Source: Inquilinus sp052078665 (GTDB taxonomy: Bacteria > Pseudomonadota > Alphaproteobacteria > DSM-16000 > Inquilinaceae). From it: DNA of 64,000 nt. Each line of letters starts with the position of its first letter. Positions within the stretch are counted from its first letter, which is position 1. The stretch is taken from assembly GCF_052078665.1 (NCBI RefSeq), contig NZ_JBQJIK010000040.1, positions 8,661-72,660 of the forward strand, given 5' to 3'. Positions 17,281-28,411 of the stretch are shown here, in pieces. Under the pieces are notes generated by a model, which was given only the letters and a program-made list of their open reading frames with translations, was not told the origin of the DNA and did not search any database. Both the position numbers and the translations under genes were made by a program.

Positions 17281-19023
17281 ATGGACGCACCCGACGATGT
17301 GGCGTTGTCGGTCCGCGACCTGTCGCTCGACTTCCATCTGCGCACCCACATCCTGCACGCGGTCCGCAACGTCGGCTTCGACCTCCGCCGCGGCCGGACG
17401 CTGTGCCTGGTCGGCGAAAGCGGCTCGGGCAAGAGCGTCACCGCCCGCGCCCTGCTGCGCATCGTCGACAAGGTGGGCCGCATCACCGGCGGCCGCATCC
17501 TGCTGCGGACCGAGGGGCGCGAGATCGACGTGGCCGCGCTGGACCCGCGCGGCCGCGACATCCGGGCCATCCGCGGCCGCCGCATCGGCCTGATCTTCCA
17601 GGAGCCGATGAGCTCGCTGTCGCCGGTGCACACCATCGGCTCGCAGATCGTCGAGGCGATCCGCCTGCACACGGCGCTGGACCGGCGCCAGGCCAGGCAG
17701 CGGGCGATCGAGCTGCTGCGCCAGGTCGAGATCCCGGAGCCGGAGCGGATGGCGGACCGCTACACCTTCGAGTTCTCCGGCGGCATGCGGCAGCGGGCGA
17801 TGATCGCCATGGCGCTGGCCTGCGACCCCGACATCCTGATCGCCGACGAACCGACCACGGCGCTGGACGTCACCACCCAGGCCGAGATCCTCGACCTGAT
17901 CAAGCGGCTGCAGGTCGACCGCGGCATGGCCATGCTGCTGATCACCCACGACATCGGCGTGGTGGCCGAGGTGGCCGACGACGTGGCAGTGATGCGCTTC
18001 GGCCGGATCATCGAGCAGGGCCCGGTCGACGACATCTTCCACCGGCCGCAGCACCCCTATACCCGCCGCCTGCTGGCCTCGACCGCGAAGCTCGAGGCCG
18101 GCGCGGCGAGGCGGGGAGGGGCCGCGGCTATGGAGGCGCCGATCCTGTCCGTCCGCGGCCTGGGCAAGGTCTACGGTGAATCCCGCCGCTGGCTCCCCGG
18201 CAGCGGCCGCTATGCGCTGCGTGCCGTCGATGATGCCAGCTTCGACCTGCATCCCGGCGAAAGCCTCGGCATCGTCGGCGAAAGCGGCTCCGGCAAGACC
18301 ACGCTCGGCCGGCTGGTGCTGCGCATCGTCGAGCCCAGCGCGGGCACCGTCACCTATCGCGACCGCGAGGGGCGGGAGGTCGAGGTGACGGGCCTGGGCA
18401 AGCGCGAGCTGCGCCGCTTCCACCGCGAGGTCCGGCTGGTGTTCCAGGACCCGTTCTCCTCGCTCAACCCGCGGATGACGGTGAAGGACATCATCGGCGA
18501 CCCGCTGAAGGTCAACGGCCTGGCGCAGGGCCAGGCGCTGGAGGCGAAGGTCGCCGGGCTGATGGCGCTGGTCGGGCTCGACCCGCAGGCGATGGAGCGG
18601 CACCCGCACGCCTTCTCCGGCGGCCAGCGCCAGCGCATCGGCATCGCCCGCGCCTTGGCGCTCGACCCGCGCATCATCATCGCCGACGAGGCGACCTCGG
18701 CCCTCGACGTGTCGATCCGCAGCCAGATCCTCGACCTGCTGCTGGAGCTGCGGGCCCGGCTGGGCCTCAGCTTCCTGTTCATCTCGCACGACATCTCGGT
18801 GGTCCGGTACTTCTGCGACCGGGTGATCGTGATGCACAAGGGCCGGATCGTGGAGACCGGCGACGCCGAGCAGATCTGCACCCGCCCGCGCGAGCCCTAC
18901 ACCCAGCGCCTGATCTCCGCCGTGCCGAGCCCCGATCCCCGCCGCAAGCGCATGCTGCATCGCCTGCGCGCCGGCGGACCGACCGAGCCGCCCGTCGTCG
19001 CGAGAAGCGGTGCCGGTGGCTGA
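17281..19023 (+). CDS. ABC transporter ATP-binding protein, fused DppD-DppF type
   Basis: A 580-aa protein with two complete ATPase domains in one chain. The first has Walker A GESGSGKS, signature FSGGMRQR and Walker B LIADEPTTALDV. The second has Walker A GESGSGKTT, signature FSGGQRQR and IIADEATSALDV (DEAT instead of DEPT). The oligopeptide-transporter C-terminal motif (HPYTRRLL, then EPYTQRLISAVPSPDP) follows each half. It energises the permease pair just upstream. Fused DppD-F proteins are common in alphaproteobacteria. ATG 17281 is chosen because it follows the DppC stop by 4 bases; the frame is open further upstream. The stop lies 6 bases from the convergent IclR gene. Confidence 0.93.
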   Translation: MDAPDDVALSVRDLSLDFHLRTHILHAVRNVGFDLRRGRTLCLVGESGSGKSVTARALLRIVDKVGRITGGRILLRTEGREIDVAALDPRGRDIRAIRGRRIGLIFQEPMSSLSPVHTIGSQIVEAIRLHTALDRRQARQRAIELLRQVEIPEPERMADRYTFEFSGGMRQRAMIAMALACDPDILIADEPTTALDVTTQAEILDLIKRLQVDRGMAMLLITHDIGVVAEVADDVAVMRFGRIIEQGPVDDIFHRPQHPYTRRLLASTAKLEAGAARRGGAAAMEAPILSVRGLGKVYGESRRWLPGSGRYALRAVDDASFDLHPGESLGIVGESGSGKTTLGRLVLRIVEPSAGTVTYRDREGREVEVTGLGKRELRRFHREVRLVFQDPFSSLNPRMTVKDIIGDPLKVNGLAQGQALEAKVAGLMALVGLDPQAMERHPHAFSGGQRQRIGIARALALDPRIIIADEATSALDVSIRSQILDLLLELRARLGLSFLFISHDISVVRYFCDRVIVMHKGRIVETGDAEQICTRPREPYTQRLISAVPSPDPRRKRMLHRLRAGGPTEPPVVARSGAGG

Positions 19024-19029
19024 CCGCTA

Positions 19030-19788
19030 TTACGCGGCGGCCTGGCTGATCACGGCGCAGGCGCGCTTCAGGGCGTCGAGGGCGTCCATCAGCCGGGCCT
19101 CCTGGCCGTGCCGCTTGATGCAGGTGATGATGATGCTGGCCACGGCATGGCCGCCGCGGTCGAGGATCGGGCAGCAGATGTCGGTCAGGCCGACGAAATC
19201 CCGGCTCTCATGCAGCTCGAAGCCGCGGCCGCGGATGCCGTCCAGCGACGCCCGCAGCTCATCCTCGGTCACCCGGCCCCGGGCCTGGGGCAGGCTCTCG
19301 CGGATCAGGCGCTGCTGCACCTCCGGCGGCTGGAAGGCGACGATCACCTGGCCGGAGGTGGCGTCCACCGCCGGCCGGTTGAAGCCGAGATTGAGGGTGA
19401 AGCTGATGTCCGGCTCGCCGGAGACCGAGGCCAGCACGACGGTGCGGCCGCGATACAGCACCACCAGATGGGCGGAATGGCCGGTCTCTGCCGCCAGCGC
19501 GTTCATCACCGGCACCGCCTCGGTCACCAGGTTGCGCACCCGCGGCGTGCGCAGCCCGAGCGAGAACAGCCGGTTGGTCAAGGTCAGGTCGTCGCTGGCC
19601 GGGTCGCGGGCGAGGTAGTCCCGCTCCAGCAGCACCATCACCATGCGGAAGATCTCGCTCTTCGACCGGCCCAGCCCGTCGGCGATCCGGGTCAGCGACA
19701 GCGGCTCGTCCCGGCTGGCCAGCAGCTCCAGGATGTCCAGGCCCTTCTCCAGCGCCGGCGCCGAATAGGCCGCCTTCTTCTCCGTCAC
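19030..19788 (-). CDS. IclR-family transcriptional regulator
   Basis: A 252-aa regulator with an N-terminal winged helix (ALEKGLDILELLASRDEPLS followed by LTRIADGLGRSKSEIFRMV, residues ~10-55). The C-terminal IclR effector domain includes AVDATSGQVIVAF and FVGLTDICCPILDRGGHAVASI. It is divergent from the deacylase/dehydratase gene pair and so probably controls module b. The frame is open far upstream, but GTG 19788, with a GGGGG tract 8 bases before, gives the normal family length. An inverted repeat at 19859-19894 is its likely binding region. Confidence 0.9.
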   Translation of the reverse strand: MTEKKAAYSAPALEKGLDILELLASRDEPLSLTRIADGLGRSKSEIFRMVMVLLERDYLARDPASDDLTLTNRLFSLGLRTPRVRNLVTEAVPVMNALAAETGHSAHLVVLYRGRTVVLASVSGEPDISFTLNLGFNRPAVDATSGQVIVAFQPPEVQQRLIRESLPQARGRVTEDELRASLDGIRGRGFELHESRDFVGLTDICCPILDRGGHAVASIIITCIKRHGQEARLMDALDALKRACAVISQAAA

Positions 19789-19858
19789 ATCCAACCCCCA
19801 AGCGAGCCCACGCGAGTCCGGGGCGGGACTGTATCGCCGCCGCCGGCGTTCCGAGGAA

Positions 19859-19894
19859 TGTTTTATACATGATGTTGACACCATCAGTAAAACA
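19859..19894. promoter_or_regulatory. Nested inverted repeats, candidate IclR operator with a -35-like box
   Basis: TGTTTTA (19859-19865) pairs with TAAAACA (19888-19894), and inside it TGATG (19870-19874) pairs with CATCA (19882-19886). A TTGACA hexamer sits at 19875-19880 between the inner arms. Located between the divergent IclR gene and the deacylase gene; no convincing -10 box is seen at the right distance. Confidence 0.45.
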
Positions 19895-19944
19895 ACCCTA
19901 GCGTTCTTCCAACGGCGGCCGAGACCGCCCGCAGGAGGCGCAGC

Positions 19945-21009
19945 GTGGAAAGCATCGAAACCGTGGCGGTGGGATCGAGCCGGGGTGCGCCGACCATCCG
20001 TCGCAGCACGGCCTTCACCGACATCGACTTCGACCGGCCGGGCCGGCAGGTCGGCTTCTTCCACATCCCGCAATCGCCGGACGACGACGCCTGGGGCACC
20101 GTGCGCATCCCGCTCGCGGTGATCGCCAACGGCACCGGGCCGACCGTGATCCTCGAGGGCGGTAATCACGGCGACGAATACGAGGGGCCGATCACCCTCG
20201 GCGAGATCATCCGCGACCTCGACCCCGGCACGATCCAGGGCCGGCTGATCCTGATCCCGGCGATCAACCTGCCGGCGGTGGTGGCCGGCAAGCGCACCTC
20301 GCCGGTCGACGGGCTGAACTTCAACCGCACCTTCCCGGGCGACCCGGCCGGCACCATCACCCGGCAGATCTCGGCCTATGTGCAGGATGTGCTGCTGCCG
20401 CGCGGCGACGCCTTCCTCGACCTCCATTCCGGCGGCTCGTCGCTCGACATCCTGCCCAGCGCGATCGTCGAGCCGGCGCCCGACCCGGCGCATCAGCGGC
20501 GCAACATCGACGCGGTGCTGGCCTTCGGCGCGCCGATCACGGTGGTGGTCGACAATCTCGGCGAGCCGCGCACCGCCACCGCCGCCGCCGTCGCCGCCGG
20601 CCTGACCGTCGTCGGCACCGAGATGGCGGGGGCAGGCACCGTGTCGCTCGACGCGCTCGACATCTGCCGCCGCGGCGTGCGCAGCGTGCTGGCCCATCTC
20701 GGCGTGCTCGACCCGTCCTTCGCCGCACCGCGGCGCCCGGACCCCAAGGTCTATGAGGTGGCAGGCGCATCCTCCTACGTCCTCGCCGGCGATGACGGGG
20801 TGTTCGAGCCGTACCACCGCAACGGCGCGGAGGTGCGGGCCGGGCAGCCGGCCGGGCGGATCCATTTCCTGCATGATCCCGGCCGCGCGCCGGCCGAGTT
20901 GCGCACCGGCGCCGACGGCATCGTCTATGCCCGCCGCCAGCCGGGGCGGGTGCGGCCCGGCAATTGCTGCCTGGTCGTCGCCTCGCCCTATCGCGGGAGC
21001 CTCGGATGA
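19945..21009 (+). CDS. Succinylglutamate desuccinylase/aspartoacylase-family deacylase, DoeB-like
   Basis: A 354-aa zinc-dependent deacylase of the M14-like AstE/AspA family. The zinc motif GGNHGDEYEG (His and Glu, residues ~73-76), a substrate-binding segment GLNFNRTFPG and a second zinc histidine in DLHSGGSS are visible. The C-terminal beta domain (DGVFEPYHRNGAEVRAGQPAGRIH) is typical. The closest recognisable type is DoeB, which removes the acetyl group from N-acetyl-diaminobutyrate in ectoine breakdown, and the next gene resembles EutB of the same pathway. However, no ectoine hydrolase is nearby, so an N-acyl amino acid of another kind is equally possible. The gene overlaps the next by ATGA. 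Confidence 0.8.
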   Translation: MESIETVAVGSSRGAPTIRRSTAFTDIDFDRPGRQVGFFHIPQSPDDDAWGTVRIPLAVIANGTGPTVILEGGNHGDEYEGPITLGEIIRDLDPGTIQGRLILIPAINLPAVVAGKRTSPVDGLNFNRTFPGDPAGTITRQISAYVQDVLLPRGDAFLDLHSGGSSLDILPSAIVEPAPDPAHQRRNIDAVLAFGAPITVVVDNLGEPRTATAAAVAAGLTVVGTEMAGAGTVSLDALDICRRGVRSVLAHLGVLDPSFAAPRRPDPKVYEVAGASSYVLAGDDGVFEPYHRNGAEVRAGQPAGRIHFLHDPGRAPAELRTGADGIVYARRQPGRVRPGNCCLVVASPYRGSLG

Positions 21010-21947
21010 TCGGCTTCCACGACATCGAAGCTGCCGCCGACCGGATCCGCGGCCATGTCCGGCGCACCCCGCTGATCCGGGCCGACCAGCTGCTGCAGGC
21101 GCCGGCGCCGGCGCCGCTGTGGCTCAAGCTGGAATGCCTGCAGGTCACCGGCTCGTTCAAGGCGCGCGGCGCGACCAACCGGCTGCTGGCGGCCGACCCG
21201 GCGACGCTGGCCCGCGGCATCGTCACCGCGTCGGGCGGCAATCACGGCCTCGCCGTGGCGCGGGCCGGCCATCTCGCGCGGGTTCCGACCACCGTCTTCC
21301 TGCCCGGCAATGCGTCGCCGGCCAAGCGCGCCAAGCTGGCCAGTTGGGGCGCCGAGATCCGGATCGAGGGCACGGTCTGGGACGAGTCCGACCGCACCGC
21401 CCGAGCCTTTGCCGAGGCGACCGGCGCGGTCTACTTCCACCCCTTCGCCGATCCCGAGGTGGTCGCGGGGCAGGGCACGGTGGCGCTGGAGATCGCCGAG
21501 GAGCTGCCGGAGGCCAGCCTGTTCCTGATCGCGATCGGCGGCGGCGGCCTGGCCGCCGGCATGGCCACGGCGATCCGCGCGCTGCAGCCGAAGGCGCGGA
21601 TCGTCGGCATCGAGCCGGTCGGCTCCCCGACCCTGCGCGCCAGCCTGGACGCGGGTCGGGTGGTGACGCTCGACGCCGTCACCACGGCGGTGCCGACCAT
21701 GGCCTGCGGCCGCACCGATCCGCGCATCTTCGACATCATCCGCCGCACCGTCGACGAGGTGGTGCTGATCGAGGACCGGGACATGGAGCGGGCGGCGGAG
21801 TGGCTGTGGTTCGAGCTCGGCCTCGCCGCCGATCTCAGCGGCGCCGCCTCGGTCGCGGCGCTGCAATCCGGCCGGGTGGTGCCGCGCGACGGCGACGTGG
21901 TCTGCGGCCTGGTCTGCGGCGCCGGAACGGACGGCCTCGCCGCCTGA
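21006..21947 (+). CDS. PLP-dependent threonine/serine dehydratase family, EutB-like
   Basis: A 313-aa fold-type II PLP enzyme. The Schiff-base lysine lies in VTGSFKARGATNRL (residues ~49-62), substrate loop SGGNHG at ~76-81, and the phosphate-binding glycine loop AIGGGGLAAG at ~178-187. It lacks the C-terminal ACT regulatory domain of biosynthetic threonine deaminase, so it is a catabolic dehydratase/ammonia-lyase. EutB of hydroxyectoine degradation and threo-3-hydroxyaspartate dehydratases have this form. Translationally coupled (ATGA) to the deacylase, suggesting the deacylated amino acid is its substrate. Confidence 0.85.
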   Translation: MIGFHDIEAAADRIRGHVRRTPLIRADQLLQAPAPAPLWLKLECLQVTGSFKARGATNRLLAADPATLARGIVTASGGNHGLAVARAGHLARVPTTVFLPGNASPAKRAKLASWGAEIRIEGTVWDESDRTARAFAEATGAVYFHPFADPEVVAGQGTVALEIAEELPEASLFLIAIGGGGLAAGMATAIRALQPKARIVGIEPVGSPTLRASLDAGRVVTLDAVTTAVPTMACGRTDPRIFDIIRRTVDEVVLIEDRDMERAAEWLWFELGLAADLSGAASVAALQSGRVVPRDGDVVCGLVCGAGTDGLAA

Positions 21948-22022
21948 ATGCGGGGCCCGGAGGGCAAAACCCTCCCAACAACAAACGAATTCATCTGAGG
22001 CTTCACAGGAGAGGACGAGACC

Positions 22023-23045
22023 ATGATCAAGCATGTGCTGTCGGGCGTGGCCCTTACCGCGGTCCTGGCCCTGTCGGGCTTCGCAACCGCCGCCGAGCCG
22101 GTGCTCGGCCTCGCCGCCATCGACCTGCAGAACTCCTTCTTCGTGCGGATGAAGGAGGCGGGCGATACCGCGGCCACGGATTACGGCGTCAAGACGACCT
22201 GGCAGAGCGCCGAGGGCAGCCTGGAGAAGCAGGTCGCCATCATCGAGAACTTCATCAACCAGAAGGTCGACGCGATCCTGGTCGACCCGATCGACAAGAA
22301 CGCCCTGCTGCCGGTGATCAAGAAGGCCGAGGCCGCCAAGATCCCGGTGATCACCATGGGCAACAAGGTCGAGGGCGGCTGGAACACCTCGACCCTGTAT
22401 CCGGACCAGGAGAACATGGCGATGGTGGCCCGCGCGCTGGGCCAGACCCTGGGCGGCGAGGGCGAGGTCGGCCTCCTGGTCGGCACCCGCGGCAACTTCG
22501 TCTCCGACACCCGCGAGAAGGCCTTCACCGAGACGCTGGCCAAGGAGTTCCCGAACATCAAGCTGGTCGGCATCCAGCCCACCGGCTGGGATTCGGCCAA
22601 GGCCACCGACGCGGCCCAGACCTGGCTGACCACCTATCCCGAGCTGAAGGCCGTGGGCTGCATCTCGGACTCCATGTGCCTGGCCGCCAGCGCCGTCGCC
22701 CAGGCGATGGACCGCAAGCTGCTCTATGCCGGCTATGACGGCGACGAGGAGATGCACCCGCTGCTCGAGGACGGGTCGATGGTGATGGATGTCCTGACCG
22801 GCGCCTATCGCGTCGGCTACTGGAACATCGCGGTGGCGGCGCGGCTGGCCAAAGGCGAGAGCATGCCCAAGGACCTGTACATGCCGACCTATTTCGTCAC
22901 CTCCGACGCCACCGCCCAGGCGCTGGCCGGCAAGGGGCTGAAGGTCGAGCACATCACGCCCGAGGCCGCGACCAAGGCGGCCAAGGCCTATACCGAGCAG
23001 CTGGGGCCGAAGCAGCCGGTCTCCGCCATGACCGTCGCGAAGTGA
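22023..23045 (+). CDS. Ribose-class sugar ABC transporter substrate-binding protein
   Basis: A 340-aa periplasmic protein with a Sec signal peptide (MIKHVLSGVALTAVLALSG, cleavage after ATAAE region) and the periplasmic_binding_4 fold of RbsB-like proteins. Visible blocks are LGLAAIDLQNSFFVRMKEAG, NFINQKVDAILVDPIDKNALLPVI, and the hinge region LLYAGYDGDEEM. A ribosome binding site (GGAGAGGACGAG) lies before ATG 22023. It heads the transporter block, 75 bases after the dehydratase. Ligand not readable; the class binds pentoses, hexoses, polyols, inositols and some non-sugar metabolites. Confidence 0.9.
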   Translation: MIKHVLSGVALTAVLALSGFATAAEPVLGLAAIDLQNSFFVRMKEAGDTAATDYGVKTTWQSAEGSLEKQVAIIENFINQKVDAILVDPIDKNALLPVIKKAEAAKIPVITMGNKVEGGWNTSTLYPDQENMAMVARALGQTLGGEGEVGLLVGTRGNFVSDTREKAFTETLAKEFPNIKLVGIQPTGWDSAKATDAAQTWLTTYPELKAVGCISDSMCLAASAVAQAMDRKLLYAGYDGDEEMHPLLEDGSMVMDVLTGAYRVGYWNIAVAARLAKGESMPKDLYMPTYFVTSDATAQALAGKGLKVEHITPEAATKAAKAYTEQLGPKQPVSAMTVAK

Positions 23046-23068
23046 GGGGAGAGGCGAAGGGCAGGGCC

Positions 23069-25638
<2,570 letters not shown>

Positions 25639-25642
<4 letters not shown>

Positions 25643-26658
25643 GCAGGATGAGATTGGCCATCGTCGGCGCCGGCTTCATGGGGCAGTTCCACGCCCAGGC
25701 GATCGCCGGGCTGGAGACGGCGACCCTGTCGGCGATCGTCGACCTGTCGGCGGAGCTCGGCCGCAAGACCGCCGACCAGTACGGCGCCCGTCACTTCCCC
25801 GACATCGATGCGGCGCTGGCCGCCGATGCCGCCGACGCCTATGTCGTGGCGCTGCCGGACACGCTGCACCAGGACGTCACCTGCGCCCTGCTGGAGGCGG
25901 GCAAGCCGGTGCTGGTCGAGAAGCCGATGGCGCACACGCTGGAGGCGGCGCAGGCCATGGCGGCGGCGGAGAAGAAGGGCGGTGGCCGCCTGCTGGTCGC
26001 CCATATCCTGCGCTTCGACCCGCGCTACGTGCAGGCGGCGGAGGCGGTGCGGGCCGGCAAGATCGGCGACCCGATCCACGCCAGCTCCGGCCGGTTCACG
26101 GTGCGCGACATCGGCACCCGCATGAACGGCTCCTCCAGCGTCTGCTTCTATCTCGGTGTGCACGATGTCGACGCGCTGCAATGGATCAGCGGCGCCGACG
26201 TCACCCGGGTCTATTCCCGCGCCGTGTCGAAGCTGATGCCGAGCCTGGGCGTCCGGTCCGAGGACGCGATCTTCACCACCTGCGACATGTCGAACGGCAT
26301 GGTCGGCCAGCTCTATTTCGGCTGGTCGCTGCCGAGCGACATCCCGACCGGCATCTGGGCCCGGACCGAGGTGGTCGGCACCAAGGGCGTGGTCGATCTC
26401 GACGTCCGCGACCACGGCCTGCGGGTGCTGTCGAGCGGCGCCTGGAGCCTGCCGGACGGGCTGCATTGGCCGACCGTCAACGGCCGGATCATGGGCGACC
26501 TGTATGAGGAGCTGCGCCACTTCGTGCAGGCGGTGCGCGAGGACAAACCCTTCGTCATCTCGCTGCCCGAGGCGCTGCGCGCCGTCGCGGTCAACGACGC
26601 GATCCGGCGCAGCGTCGCCAGCGGGCAGCCCGAAGCGGTCGCCGACTGGCGCGGCTGA
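25639..26658 (+). CDS. Gfo/Idh/MocA-family oxidoreductase
   Basis: A 339-aa NAD(P)-dependent dehydrogenase. The Rossmann motif IVGAGFMGQFHAQAI is at the N-terminus, and the catalytic EKP motif (LVEKPMAHT) is at ~94-102. The C-terminal alpha/beta domain includes the segment CFYLGVHDVDALQWISG carrying the conserved His-Asp. Members oxidise sugars, inositols or sugar amines. It overlaps the preceding transporter by ATGA and the following permease by one base, so it is co-translated with uptake of its probable substrate. Confidence 0.9.
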
Positions 26659-27626
26659 TGGACACCCCCTGGCTCCGCCGCGCCCTCGATCTCGCGCCGC
26701 TGCTGCTGCTGATCCTGCTGGTGGCGGCGTTCGGCCTGATCGATGCGCGGGTGGTCACGCCCGACAGCCTGCGCAACGTGCTGGCCCAGGCCACGCCGGT
26801 GGCGCTGCTCGGGCTCGGCGCCTTCGTGGTGCTGCTGACCGGGGGCATCGACCTCTCGGCCGGGGTGGCGGTCGCCTTCTGCAGCGTGGTGATGGCCGGG
26901 CGGCTGGATGCGGGCGACCCGCTGGTCCTGGCCCTGCTGGCCGGCCTCGCCACCATGACGCTGCTCGGCCTGCTGAACGGCCTGCTGGTCGGCTATCTCC
27001 GCGTGCCGCCCTTCGTCGTCACCCTGGCCACCATGGTGGCGGTGCAGGGGGCGACGCTGTGGGCGGCGCAGAAGGGCGTGCTGATCCTGAAGAGCCCGAC
27101 GCTGAAGGACATCGGCATCGGGCAGTCGCTCGGCGTGCCGAACTCGGTGCTGCTGGTCGGGCTGATCGCCATCGGCGCGTGGGGACTGATGCGCTGGACC
27201 CGCTTCGGCCTGCGCACCTACGCCATCGGCTCCGACCCCGCCGCGGCGCAGCTGGCCGGCGTGCCGCTGCCGCGGCAGCAGCTGCTGACCTATGTCGTCG
27301 CCGCCATCTTCACCTTCCTGACCGCGGTGCTGATGATCAGCCGCGTGCCGGTCGTCACCCCCAATCTCGGCGGCACGCCGCTGCTGCTCGACGCCATCGC
27401 CGCGGCGGTGCTGGGCGGCACCAGCATCTTCGGCGGCCGCGGCACGGTGTTCGGCGTGGTGATCGGCGCCGTCATCGTCAGCCTCCTGACCAATGCCCTG
27501 CGCGTCTTCGGCGTGGACCCGTCCAGCATCGATCTGTTCAAGGGCGCGATCATCGTCCTGGCGCTGATCGCCGATGCCGGGATCCGGATGCTGCGCCTGC
27601 GCCTCGATGAAGGACGTATCGGATGA
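26658..27626 (+). CDS. Ribose-class ABC transporter permease
   Basis: A 322-aa RbsC-type membrane protein with about ten hydrophobic segments. Family marks are LLTGGIDLSAGVAVAF, LLNGLLVGYLRVPPFVVTLATM and the late glycine-rich AAVLGGTSIFGGRGTVFG. It is separate from the permease domain of the fusion protein upstream, giving the cluster two non-identical permease domains. Starts in a TGATG overlap with the oxidoreductase gene and ends in an ATGA overlap with the amidohydrolase gene. Confidence 0.9.
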   Translation: MDTPWLRRALDLAPLLLLILLVAAFGLIDARVVTPDSLRNVLAQATPVALLGLGAFVVLLTGGIDLSAGVAVAFCSVVMAGRLDAGDPLVLALLAGLATMTLLGLLNGLLVGYLRVPPFVVTLATMVAVQGATLWAAQKGVLILKSPTLKDIGIGQSLGVPNSVLLVGLIAIGAWGLMRWTRFGLRTYAIGSDPAAAQLAGVPLPRQQLLTYVVAAIFTFLTAVLMISRVPVVTPNLGGTPLLLDAIAAAVLGGTSIFGGRGTVFGVVIGAVIVSLLTNALRVFGVDPSSIDLFKGAIIVLALIADAGIRMLRLRLDEGRIG

Positions 27627-28402
27627 TCTCGTTCACGCCCGGGCCCGGCCGCCTGGCCTGGAGCCCGTCGCCGGAGCTCGGCGAACTCGGCAAGGCCCGC
27701 GGCGCCGTGCTGGTGCCGACCGGCGCGGTCGAGCAACACGGGCCGCACCTCGCCACCGGCGTCGACATCTGGCTGGCCACCGCGGTGGCGCTCGGCGTCG
27801 CCGGCCGCGATCCCTCGGTCCGGGTGGCGGAGCCGATCTCCTACGGCTCCTCGGCGCATCACCTGGCCTTCCCCGGCACGATCAGCCTGCGGCCGTCGAC
27901 CTTCATCGCCATCGTCGTCGATGTCTGCCGGTCGCTCGCCCGCGACGGCTTCTTCCCGATCGTCCTGAACGGCCATGGCGGCAACCGCGGCGCGCTGCAG
28001 GTGGCGGTGTCGGAGCTCGGCGCCGACGGCGTGCGCAGCGCCGCCTTCTCCTATTTCGACCTGATCCGCGAGGACGCGGCGGCGATCCTGCCCGATGCCG
28101 ACCAGGGCTGCGGCCATGCCTGCGCGCTGGAGACCTCGCTGATGCTGCACCTGTTCCCGGGCTCGGCGCGGGCGGAGGCGATCCCGGCGGGCGGCACGCC
28201 GTCCTGCTGGCCCGATCCGCATCTCTATTCCCCGAGCCCGATCACGGTCTGGCGCGGCTTCGAGGAGATCAACCCGACCGGGGTGATCGGCCGCCCGTCC
28301 GACGCCACCGCCGAGGCCGGGGCGAAGCTGTACGACGCCGCCGTCACCCGGTCGCTGGAAGCGGTGCTGCGCCTCCGCGACAGCTTCGCCCCCTCTAACT
28401 GA
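27623..28402 (+). CDS. Creatininase-family amidohydrolase
   Basis: A 259-aa metal-dependent amidohydrolase of the creatininase family. Metal ligands are visible in PTGAVEQHGPHLATGVD (Glu, His, Asp; residues ~33-50), NGHGGN (~115-120) and GHACALETSLML (Glu). Besides creatinine amidohydrolase, the family includes formamide hydrolases, mycofactocin peptidase and lactam-opening enzymes, so the substrate remains open. It is coupled to the transporter permease and followed 9 bases later by an aldehyde dehydrogenase, consistent with a pathway opening a cyclic amide or hydrolysing an N-acyl group. Confidence 0.85.
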   Translation: MISFTPGPGRLAWSPSPELGELGKARGAVLVPTGAVEQHGPHLATGVDIWLATAVALGVAGRDPSVRVAEPISYGSSAHHLAFPGTISLRPSTFIAIVVDVCRSLARDGFFPIVLNGHGGNRGALQVAVSELGADGVRSAAFSYFDLIREDAAAILPDADQGCGHACALETSLMLHLFPGSARAEAIPAGGTPSCWPDPHLYSPSPITVWRGFEEINPTGVIGRPSDATAEAGAKLYDAAVTRSLEAVLRLRDSFAPSN

Positions 28403-28411
28403 GACAATCCG

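Noticed and set aside
19030..20874. A 614-codon frame extending the IclR gene through the promoter and into the deacylase region
   Set aside because: Family length and the GTG start with ribosome binding site at 19788 place the true start much later; the upstream part is antisense to the deacylase gene.
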